Source of the DNA: Gammaproteobacteria bacterium UBA3498
GTDB lineage: Bacteria > Pseudomonadota > Gammaproteobacteria > Pseudomonadales > Pseudohongiellaceae
Assembly (NCBI GenBank): GCA_002377605.1
Contig: DFQD01000080.1
Location: 1-6,529, forward strand
Direction of reading: 5' to 3'
Length of the DNA: 6,529 nt
A program made the position numbers and the translations under genes. The notes under the pieces were generated by a model. The model did not search any database and was not told the DNA's origin. It worked only from the letters and a program-made list of their open reading frames with translations. Below, piece by piece: positions 1 through 5,649 of this stretch (its first letter is position 1; every line of letters starts with the position of its first letter).

Positions 1-234
1 GGAATACAAGGCTGTACCCATCTTACCGAGTTATTGTTTCCCATGGCTACGGTAGCAATGCAAACGATCTGGCCCCTTAGTAGAAAACGCAAGAGGAAAG
101 AGAGGGAGGGAGAGGCTGAAAAGCGGCAATCACGCCGGCCACTGATTCTCGATACTTGTCATGCCTGGGCATCAGATTCGCAAGTGGTAAAACAGAATAC
201 GCCTAAGTACTACACGGGAAAAGACAAAGACTAG
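1..234 (+). CDS. DUF2889 family protein, C-terminal part (5' end outside window)
   Basis: The frame is open from the first base to the TAG at 232-234, so this is the 3' end of a gene that begins left of the window; an internal ATG at 34 is unlikely to be the start. The visible 77 residues carry what I recall as the C-terminal signature of DUF2889 proteins: a GCTHLTELL motif at visible residues 4-12, then an AT-x-A-x-QTI stretch (16-23), then CHAWASDS (53-60) followed by VVK and a P-K-YYTG ending (68-73). The function of DUF2889 is unknown to me, although the conserved Cys and His residues look like possible ligand or catalytic positions. Between the motifs lies a very basic, Arg/Lys/Glu-rich stretch (about residues 28-46, bases 82-138), probably a variable surface loop. 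The gene stops one base before the convergent pdsS stop. The family call is from memory of motifs; the reading frame is secure. Confidence 0.75.
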   Translation, partial: GIQGCTHLTELLFPMATVAMQTIWPLSRKRKRKEREGEAEKRQSRRPLILDTCHAWASDSQVVKQNTPKYYTGKDKD

Positions 235-235
235 T

Positions 236-2419
236 CTACTCATAGTAGAGCGGAATGACGACGGTCATTATAACACCTTCGCGATCCTTACGATTTTCCG
301 CTCGAATTTGACCCCCGTGAAACTCTGTGATGAGTCTGGCAATGTGTAAGCCCATACCAAGATGGGGTTGTTTCTGTTTCTCTTGCGGTCGCACTGAGAT
401 CATCGAGTCGAATAATCTTTCCTTCATCTCTTCTGGAAGAAATGGCCCCGCGTTAGAAACTTTTAGTACTGCATGGTCGCGTAGTGTTCTGCAATAAACC
501 GTGATGGATTGGTCGGGGTAGGAGAATTCCACTGCATTTGCAATGAGTTTATCTAGCAGCTGCGCAATATACTCTGGCACACCACTGATGTGTATTGGAT
601 ACTGAGGTAAATCTGTTTCAAAATTTTGATCGACGTAAACAAGCTTGTAGCCTTCAACACAGCCATACACAACTTCATTGAGCTCTATCTTTTCCTTTTC
701 TGAAGTTTGCAACATTTGCTCTAATCGAGTCGCTTCGCTCATGTTCGTCAAAATTAGATTCAGTCGCTTAATGCCTTCTTCAGCTCTCTCCAAATAAACA
801 GCAGATTCTTCACTGTTCTCATGCATACTTAAGTTTTCAAGAGAAGATCTTACTACCGTGACTGGCGTACGTAATTCATGAGAAAGTCGTGATGACATGT
901 TTTCTAAATAGTTTGTGTATTGAGTAAGTCGCTCAACAATATTAGAAAAACTGCGAGATAAATCTCCAATTTCATCTGAGTTACGCGACGGCATGATTGT
1001 ATTTTGAACCCGACCTACATCATCAATTATTCCTTCCGCCTGATTGCGCAGTCCGCGAATTCGGTTGGAGATTCGCGCACCGAAGAAAAATAGCCCTAAG
1101 GCGAAGATGAACATAACTGCTAGAATCGTATTAAACAATTGCTCTAAGGCTTGGTTACGAAAAGTACGAATGCCATTCATGTTTTGATCGACTACGACGG
1201 CGCCCATTACTTCGCCTTCGGAAACTATAGGGTGGGCCGCCTCTAACAAGCGCGTTTCCCTATCGGCAAGGGTACGAAATTGAGTCATCGGCACCCCTTG
1301 CAATGCTGAATTAATATGGTCTCCTTCTCTGGAAACATCGGAATAAAGTTCATCGATAAAGGCGTTACTGGGTTTTGTGAGTAGCTGGTAATAAAGCGGA
1401 TCCAGAATTCGATTTTGCACGTAGAGCCAATATTTATTGGCAGGCTCTTCAGAAATTGAGCGGGCTAGCTGCAAGCCACTTGCCGACTGAATGTCTCCAC
1501 TTGTTAACAGGACTCTGCCGCTGCCATCTACAACTTGAATGCGCGAGTTATTGTTGTTCATCCCAGCCACGATGCGGTCGATCTCCGGAGTAGGCAGACG
1601 CAGAGATCCGAGCCGCTCTGCATCAGGAACCTGATAAGTCGCAACTACTGTTGTTATAGACCTCTCGCTTGGATCGTCTACGTCAAATATGGCAAATCCC
1701 AGGCGATCACCCAACATCTGCATGGGAATCTGCAGTTCAATTTCATAACCACCATCGGTTTCATACCATTGACCAGTTATCTGGCCTTCGTAGATTGGGT
1801 TTGAATAGTCACTGTCAACCTGAAATGGATAGATCGGTTCCGGGCCATAGGGTGCGATTACATAGCGAACAATTTTATTGCTATCCTGAGACAACATGGT
1901 GATTTGGAGAAAATCACTGCGATGCACACTTAATGCCTCTCGATCGCGGTAGACCACGTGATCATCTTGCACTTTGAAATAGGCATAAAGTGAGCCGTTG
2001 TACTCCCCCACCATGTTTGTAAAATGAACTGAGTCGTCATTTGTGTAATGGCGCGCCGGGTTCAAGAGAGTGCGCAGGTAGTTTCGCTTATCATATTCTA
2101 CTTCGTATTGCTGATATTCGCGCCAATCTAGTAGTGAGCCATCATCAAGTTCTAACGGGTAAAAGATTGGATATACATAAAGATCTTCAGTCCGACGAGC
2201 AGGGCTATAACTACCCTCATCAAATAGTTCTGGTCTTTCATTCAGTGCAGTCGCTAATGCCTGTGCCGTACCAAGCACAGTTTGTTCCTGTCCACGCTGT
2301 AAATAGCTTTCCATCTCCAGAATGTATTGATAACCCAAATAAGGAATTACTAACAAAAAACTGGAAAGAAATACAAGTTTAAAGCGGATCCCAAAAGAAT
2401 TTTTTAATACTAGTTTCAT
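236..2419 (-). CDS. pdsS: Sensor histidine kinase of the proteobacterial dedicated sortase system (PdsS-like)
   Basis: Membrane histidine kinase of 727 residues. A transmembrane helix at about 12-31 and another at about 429-448 enclose a roughly 400-residue extracytoplasmic sensor. Residues about 80-262 include a GQWYETDGGYEIELQIP segment (216-232) and a GFAIFDVDD strand (241-249), resembling CBM9/DOMON-like beta-sandwiches; residues about 278-415 look Cache/PAS-like. A HAMP-type linker (about 448-501) leads to the H-box LSHELRTP (phospho-acceptor His514), an N-box with Asn628, a G1-like SNAGP (655-659) and a G2 GMGLH (688-692). The G1 motif has Asn where DxGxG kinases have Asp. The start is fixed by an in-frame TAG 12 bases upstream (2432-2434); no clear Shine-Dalgarno is visible. 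It follows pdsR on the same strand, 93 bp away, so it is probably the cognate kinase. PdsS identity rests on the large sensor, the partner regulator and the nearby pdsO; histidine kinase function is near certain. Confidence 0.88.
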   Translation of the reverse strand: MKLVLKNSFGIRFKLVFLSSFLLVIPYLGYQYILEMESYLQRGQEQTVLGTAQALATALNERPELFDEGSYSPARRTEDLYVYPIFYPLELDDGSLLDWREYQQYEVEYDKRNYLRTLLNPARHYTNDDSVHFTNMVGEYNGSLYAYFKVQDDHVVYRDREALSVHRSDFLQITMLSQDSNKIVRYVIAPYGPEPIYPFQVDSDYSNPIYEGQITGQWYETDGGYEIELQIPMQMLGDRLGFAIFDVDDPSERSITTVVATYQVPDAERLGSLRLPTPEIDRIVAGMNNNNSRIQVVDGSGRVLLTSGDIQSASGLQLARSISEEPANKYWLYVQNRILDPLYYQLLTKPSNAFIDELYSDVSREGDHINSALQGVPMTQFRTLADRETRLLEAAHPIVSEGEVMGAVVVDQNMNGIRTFRNQALEQLFNTILAVMFIFALGLFFFGARISNRIRGLRNQAEGIIDDVGRVQNTIMPSRNSDEIGDLSRSFSNIVERLTQYTNYLENMSSRLSHELRTPVTVVRSSLENLSMHENSEESAVYLERAEEGIKRLNLILTNMSEATRLEQMLQTSEKEKIELNEVVYGCVEGYKLVYVDQNFETDLPQYPIHISGVPEYIAQLLDKLIANAVEFSYPDQSITVYCRTLRDHAVLKVSNAGPFLPEEMKERLFDSMISVRPQEKQKQPHLGMGLHIARLITEFHGGQIRAENRKDREGVIMTVVIPLYYE

Positions 2420-2426
2420 AAGTGAA

Positions 2427-2454
2427 GCGAGCTAATCCGATCTTGCGAGCTAAT
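2427..2454. repeat. 10-bp direct repeat GCGAGCTAAT x2 upstream of pdsS
   Basis: Two exact copies of GCGAGCTAAT (plus strand) lie at 2427-2436 and 2445-2454, an 18-bp period. On the coding strand they read ATTAGCTCGC, and the nearer copy ends seven bases before the pdsS ATG, where a ribosome binding site would be expected. Each copy contains the palindrome AGCT. This could be a binding site for a response regulator such as PdsR, although 18 bp is shorter than the two-turn spacing usual for OmpR-family sites, or a chance or slippage duplication. The repeat itself is plain; its function is inferred. Confidence 0.5.
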
Positions 2455-2512
2455 TTTTTATTTTAGTACTTCAGTGAATATTTTTAAGAATACAGAGCAG
2501 TTAAATTAAGTT

Positions 2513-3220
2513 TCAATTACTTACTGCTGGATCAACATTCCAGCGATAACCCATTCCGTAAACTGTTTCGATACAGTCGAAATCCTTGTCGACTTGCATG
2601 AATTTTTTTCGAATTCTTTTTACGTGCGAAGTAATTGTACTGCCATCAACAAAAATCTTTGATTCCTGCATTAACACTTGACGGCTCTTAACGTGACCAG
2701 GATATTTTACCAATGCGTGTAACATCCAAAATTCCGTCACAGTTAATGGAACCGCATGACCTTCCCATTGAACTGTGAGACGCCCGACGTCTAATGAGAG
2801 TTTGTCCCGTTCTATTAAATTTTCCGGAGAAGGCGGCTGATCGATTACATCAAGACGCCGGAACAATGCAGCTATTCTTGCCGTTAAGTGAGGAAGACTT
2901 ATATCTTTATTTAAATAGTCATCTGCACCCATACGTAAACCACTTACTGTATCGAAGTCGTTATCACGAGCAGTCAGGAAAATAATCGGCAACGTATCAG
3001 ACATCGATCTTAGCGACTGACATAGAGTAAAACCACCGTCGATTTCGTTCTCTAATCCTATATCTATGATAGCTAGGTTAGGCAGACGAAGGTCAAAAGC
3101 CGACATGGCTTCTTTACGATTTGCATAGGTCTGAACTTCGTAGCCCTGCTTGCGCAAGACGTCAGCGTAGTTCTCCCGTATAGCAACCTCATCTTCTACA
3201 ATTGCTATTCTTCTACTCAT
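2513..3220 (-). CDS. pdsR: OmpR-family response regulator of the proteobacterial dedicated sortase system (PdsR-like)
   Basis: A 235-residue, full-length two-component regulator. The N-terminal receiver domain (about 3-122) has the acidic pair Asp10/Glu11, the phospho-acceptor Asp53 in LAIIDIGL, Thr83 in FLTARD and Lys105 in the DDYLNKD loop. The C-terminal winged-helix DNA-binding domain (about 136-229) has the TVTEFWML helix, a recognition helix around TITSHVKRIRKKF (195-207) and the YGMGYRW wing. The receiver text, notably AIIDIGLENEIDGGF and FDTVSGLRMGADDYLNKD, matches my memory of the TIGR03787 family paired with PdsS. An in-frame TAG at 3233-3235 lies just before the ATG, so the start is firm. 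It is the first gene of the pdsR-pdsS pair and is divergent from pdsO, which it could regulate. OmpR-type function is near certain; the PDS subfamily call is strong but unsearched. Confidence 0.92.
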   Translation of the reverse strand: MSRRIAIVEDEVAIRENYADVLRKQGYEVQTYANRKEAMSAFDLRLPNLAIIDIGLENEIDGGFTLCQSLRSMSDTLPIIFLTARDNDFDTVSGLRMGADDYLNKDISLPHLTARIAALFRRLDVIDQPPSPENLIERDKLSLDVGRLTVQWEGHAVPLTVTEFWMLHALVKYPGHVKSRQVLMQESKIFVDGSTITSHVKRIRKKFMQVDKDFDCIETVYGMGYRWNVDPAVSN

Positions 3221-3237
3221 AATCTTTACTTTCTACT

Positions 3238-3265
3238 TCAATACTTTTTATTTCTTAAGTCTCAA
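3238..3265 (-). promoter_or_regulatory. Candidate sigma70-type promoter for pdsR-pdsS
   Basis: On the minus strand a TTGAGA hexamer (3260-3265, five of six matches to TTGACA) is followed after 16 bases by TATTGA (3238-3243, three of six matches to TATAAT). Transcription would begin near 3230, leaving a very short leader before the pdsR ATG at 3220, with only a weak purine-rich GAAAG-type ribosome site. The good -35 and poor -10 would suit an activator-dependent or autoregulated promoter. This is a visual call only. Confidence 0.3.
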
Positions 3266-3362
3266 TAAGTTACCGTTCATTTTAACGCGACTATACCCGA
3301 TTTTTTGGCCCAGAAAGAGAGTTGATTCCCGCTTTATATGGATTGCCATGATTCTGACATAT

Positions 3363-3418
3363 TTAATCACCACATCGCCCCGATCCCCGCTCTGTGGGGC
3401 AATAAATGTTGTGTTTAA
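3363..3418. repeat. Long imperfect inverted repeat between pdsR and pdsO
   Basis: The left arm reads TTAA-t-CAC-c-ACAT-c-GCCCC (3363-3381) and the right arm GGGGC-aataa-ATGT-t-GTG-t-TTAA (3396-3418), with a 14-base centre. Sixteen base pairs can form, interrupted by two single mismatches and one asymmetric internal loop. No T-run follows on either strand, so it is not a typical intrinsic terminator. It could be an operator dyad or, if pdsO transcription starts upstream of it, an RNA hairpin in the pdsO leader. The pairing is directly visible; the role is inferred. Confidence 0.45.
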
Positions 3419-3505
3419 TACGCTCTCCAAGATCAGGTAGAAAGTGTCCTCGGTTATTAGACTCTTAAGACCGATTTTAATTCCACGCATATACAGGAAA
3501 TGGTT

Positions 3506-4282
3506 ATGGTTGAAAAATTCTCTTTCTTGGTAATCCTTTGCATTGCAGCAAGCGCAGCTGCAGCAGATACAAGCAACGAAAACTACGATGATCCCCCTTC
3601 AAAGGAAGAAATCACTGGAGTAATTAGCGGTGCGATTATTGGTGCATCTGTTGGTGGACCTCCTGGTTTCGTTATTGGCGCAAGCGTTGGGGCACTGCTT
3701 GGCGAAGGCTTTAATACGAAAGGAGAGATAAAAGACTTAAAGGCTTCGTTGTTTGAAACTCAGCTACAACTTGCTGCGGTAAAAGATGAACTGGGTACCA
3801 TTGAGCAGGAATATCAAATTGCTCAAATCGAACTTGACCAAAGCCGGAACGTTCGTTCTCAAATATTGCCAGCCTTTTTATCAACTCAACCGGTGATTAC
3901 CTGCTGCGATAACACTGTAGTTTCCATCCATTTTCGAACTGGTTCCAGTGACATCGAATCGCATTACGAAGAACAACTTAAAGGGATGGCAAATATCGCT
4001 TCACAAATGACTAGCGCGAAAGTTGAAATTACTGGTTATGCAGATAGAAACGGAGATGCTGCTCATAATCTAGCTTTGTCGCGCCAACGCAGTGAGTCGG
4101 TGAAGTCTTTCTTCAATGAGAAAGGAATCGATAACGCATTGATTACAACAGTTGCCTACGGAGAAACGCGGCCTTTGCAACAGACTCAGAGTCTTGAGTC
4201 AGACTTTTTCGATCGGCGTGTAATCGTGCGACTCAGAGACAATAGTGAATCCATGCTTTCACAATTACCGGATAATCAATAG
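3506..4282 (+). CDS. pdsO: OmpA-family envelope protein of the proteobacterial dedicated sortase system (PdsO-like)
   Basis: A secreted OmpA-type protein, 258 residues from the chosen start (260 from an in-frame ATG at 3500). I prefer 3506 because AGGAA at 3495-3499 is six bases away, whereas it abuts the ATG at 3500. Numbering from 3500, a signal peptide covers about residues 3-22 and ends in Ala-rich sequence. A glycine-zipper-like segment follows (39-71), then a predicted coiled coil (74-118), a CC pair (135-136) and an OmpA C-terminal peptidoglycan-binding domain (139-246). Expected ligand residues of that domain are Asp182 in ITGYADRNGD and Arg239/Arg240 in FDRRVIVRL; the LSRQRSESV helix is also typical. 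This architecture, next to a PdsS/PdsR pair, fits TIGR03789 (PdsO, function unknown). No LPXTG-like sorting signal is present, so it is not itself an obvious sortase substrate. It likely shares a transcript with the gene 23 bp downstream. Confidence 0.88.
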   Translation: MVEKFSFLVILCIAASAAAADTSNENYDDPPSKEEITGVISGAIIGASVGGPPGFVIGASVGALLGEGFNTKGEIKDLKASLFETQLQLAAVKDELGTIEQEYQIAQIELDQSRNVRSQILPAFLSTQPVITCCDNTVVSIHFRTGSSDIESHYEEQLKGMANIASQMTSAKVEITGYADRNGDAAHNLALSRQRSESVKSFFNEKGIDNALITTVAYGETRPLQQTQSLESDFFDRRVIVRLRDNSESMLSQLPDNQ

Positions 4283-4305
4283 CGGTAAAAAATTCGGAGT
4301 AAAAA

Positions 4306-4965
4306 ATGAAAGACATCAGACTCGTAATCGGAAACAAAAACTATTCGTCATGGTCACTTTGCCCATGGCTCTTGTTAAACATGTTTGATGTAGATTTTGA
4401 AGAAATCCAGATTACACTTTACCAGGATAATACTGCAGAAAAGCTAGGACCATATTCACCATCGTTAAAAGTTCCCGTTTTGTTGCACAAGGACACGACT
4501 GTATGGGATTCCCTAGCAATCTGTGAGTACATTTCGGAAAATTTGCTTGGTGGGGCGGGCTGGCCAGGAAGCCCGCAGCGAAAAGCTCACGCCCGTTCTG
4601 TCAGTGCCGAGGTTCATTCAGAGTTTGCAACTCTTAAAACAGAATGGCCAATGAATTGCAAAGCATCTTATAGACTCTCTCCTTCGCAAGAGCTTGAAGA
4701 TGAGGTTGCCCGAATTGACGCTATTTGGAGTTGCTGCAGAAGACGCTTTGGAGAGAATGGAAAATATCTCTATGGCCGATTCTCAATCACCGATTGTATG
4801 TTTGCGCCAATTGCCATCAGTTTTGAATCCTATCGCGCGGACCTATGCGGAGATGCAAATACTTACATGCAAACCCTGTTGGATAATCCCTTTGTGCAAA
4901 AATGGATTACATTAGGAAGGCGCGAGAAAGAGCATCTATCAATCGCCTACGCCAGCACGGCTTAA
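4306..4965 (+). CDS. Glutathione S-transferase family protein
   Basis: A soluble GST-fold protein of 219 residues, the usual length. The thioredoxin-like N-terminal domain (about 4-80) has the GNKNYSSWSL motif (9-18), whose serines are the likely catalytic region, the cis-proline Pro57 in KVPVL and the DSLAICEYI glutathione-contacting motif (68-76). The all-helical C-terminal domain (about 90-210) has RSVSAEVHSEF, the WPMN motif (114-117) and an STxxD-like capping box in FSITDCMFAP. Relatives I recall read SLRPW where this one has SLCPW, placing Cys19 before the proline. A GGAG site (4296-4299) sits six bases before the ATG. The gene lies 23 bp after pdsO and ends 34 bp before a terminator, suggesting co-transcription with pdsO, but nothing known ties this enzyme to the sortase system. 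The substrate cannot be told from the sequence. Confidence 0.9.
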   Translation: MKDIRLVIGNKNYSSWSLCPWLLLNMFDVDFEEIQITLYQDNTAEKLGPYSPSLKVPVLLHKDTTVWDSLAICEYISENLLGGAGWPGSPQRKAHARSVSAEVHSEFATLKTEWPMNCKASYRLSPSQELEDEVARIDAIWSCCRRRFGENGKYLYGRFSITDCMFAPIAISFESYRADLCGDANTYMQTLLDNPFVQKWITLGRREKEHLSIAYASTA

Positions 4966-4999
4966 CGAACCCCTAACCTTAGAGCACGACCCACAACAG

Positions 5000-5025
5000 A
5001 AAAGCCCTTTGGGGCTTTTTGTTTT
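5000..5025 (+). terminator. Rho-independent terminator after pdsO-GST
   Basis: AAAAGCCC (5000-5007) pairs perfectly with GGGCTTTT (5012-5019) around a TTTG loop, followed by a T-rich tail through 5025. It starts 34 bases after the GST-like stop codon and would end the pdsO-GST transcript. The reverse strand has only a short T-run, so activity is mainly on the plus strand. Confidence 0.85.
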
Positions 5026-5103
5026 CGGAGCAATATGGTCCATGCTTAAACATCGAAGTTGGTTCGTCGATACAAATAGTAATTCGAGAAAAATGGATCA
5101 ACA

Positions 5104-5643
5104 GTGTCAGCGCCAGACGTAATCTCATTCTGGTTTGAAGAAATTGAACCGAGCCAGAGATATAAGAAAGACCCTGAATTCGACGAACTCATTAAATCGC
5201 GATTTGGCGAACTTCATACCAGAGCTATCCAAGGCCTACTCTATGCCTGGCGCGGCCATCCTCTGGACTCCCTTGCAGAAATAATTATCCTCGATCAGTT
5301 CTCGCGAAATATTTTTCGCGATAGCGCAAAAGCATTTGCCTACGACAGACTTGCATTAGTGCTGGCCCAGGAAGCTATCCGTAAAAATTTCGATATAAAG
5401 CTAGATCACCCCAAAAAAGCGTTTCTTTATATGCCTTTTATGCACAGTGAATCAGTAGAGATTCACGAAATCGCCATGTACTTGTTTGATCGCCCAGGGC
5501 TGGAACACAGTTATAATTACGAATTGAGGCATAAAGCGATAATCGATAGATTCGGAAGGTATCCTCATCGCAATGAAATTCTTAATCGGAAATCTACAAA
5601 GGAAGAATTAGAATTTTTGTCCCAGCCTGGGTCAAGTTTTTAA
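5104..5643 (+). CDS. DUF924 family protein
   Basis: A 179-residue protein, full length for DUF924, a family of helical, TPR-like proteins with no established function that I know. Recognisable family motifs are VISFWFEE (6-13), ILDQFSRNIFR (62-72), the YMPFMHSES motif (109-117) and RFGRYPHRN (149-157). The start is the GTG at 5104: no in-frame ATG lies upstream before the TAA at 5080-5082, and a GGA (5095-5097) stands six bases away as a weak ribosome site. There is no signal peptide or membrane segment, so it should be cytoplasmic. It lies after the terminator at 5000-5025 and so needs its own promoter in 5026-5100, where I saw no convincing hexamers. It converges on the DAHP synthase gene with a six-base gap. 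The family call is confident; the function is unknown. Confidence 0.88.
   Translation: MSAPDVISFWFEEIEPSQRYKKDPEFDELIKSRFGELHTRAIQGLLYAWRGHPLDSLAEIIILDQFSRNIFRDSAKAFAYDRLALVLAQEAIRKNFDIKLDHPKKAFLYMPFMHSESVEIHEIAMYLFDRPGLEHSYNYELRHKAIIDRFGRYPHRNEILNRKSTKEELEFLSQPGSSF
5617..5641 (+). terminator. Weak candidate terminator inside the end of the DUF924 gene
   Basis: TTG-t-CCC (5617-5623) can pair with GGG-t-CAA (5629-5635) around AGCCT, with one T-T mismatch, followed by GTTTTT (5636-5641). With only six bases between the two convergent stop codons, any terminator for DUF924 must lie in coding sequence, which makes this position plausible, but the stem is short. Confidence 0.3.
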
Positions 5644-5649
5644 TGGCTG

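Larger units (their letters stand above)
3221..3505. promoter_or_regulatory. Divergent regulatory region between pdsR and pdsO
   Basis: This 285-bp stretch separates the divergently transcribed pdsR and pdsO and is longer than a simple divergent promoter needs. It holds a candidate pdsR promoter at its left end, a long imperfect inverted repeat in the middle (3363-3418), a weak possible pdsO -10 (TTTAAT, 3476-3481) and an AGGAA ribosome site (3495-3499) for pdsO. An 80-codon open frame on the minus strand (3490-3248) crosses it, but it has no ribosome site and no recognisable product, and it would overlap both the candidate promoter and the dyad, so I treat the region as regulatory rather than coding. 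Confidence 0.5.

Noticed and set aside
34..234. A complete 66-residue small protein starting at the ATG at 34
   Set aside because: The frame is open to the left edge, and the residues before that ATG (GCTHLTELL) belong to the DUF2889 signature, so it is the tail of a longer gene.
1535..2382. Three plus-strand open frames opposite pdsS (1535-1804, 1669-1902, 2041-2382)
   Set aside because: They are antisense to a well-supported kinase, show no family features and have no ribosome sites I could recognise.
3377..3400. GCCCC/GGGGC hairpin as an intrinsic terminator
   Set aside because: No T-run follows on either strand; it is better explained as the core of the longer dyad.
3248..3490. 80-codon open frame on the minus strand between pdsR and pdsO
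   Set aside because: It has no Shine-Dalgarno, no recognisable product, and it overlaps the candidate pdsR promoter, the inverted repeat and the pdsO upstream region. A conserved homologue in another genome would reverse this.
3500..3505. ATG at 3500 as the pdsO start
   Set aside because: The AGGAA motif abuts it, leaving no spacing, whereas the ATG at 3506 has six bases and still gives a good signal peptide.
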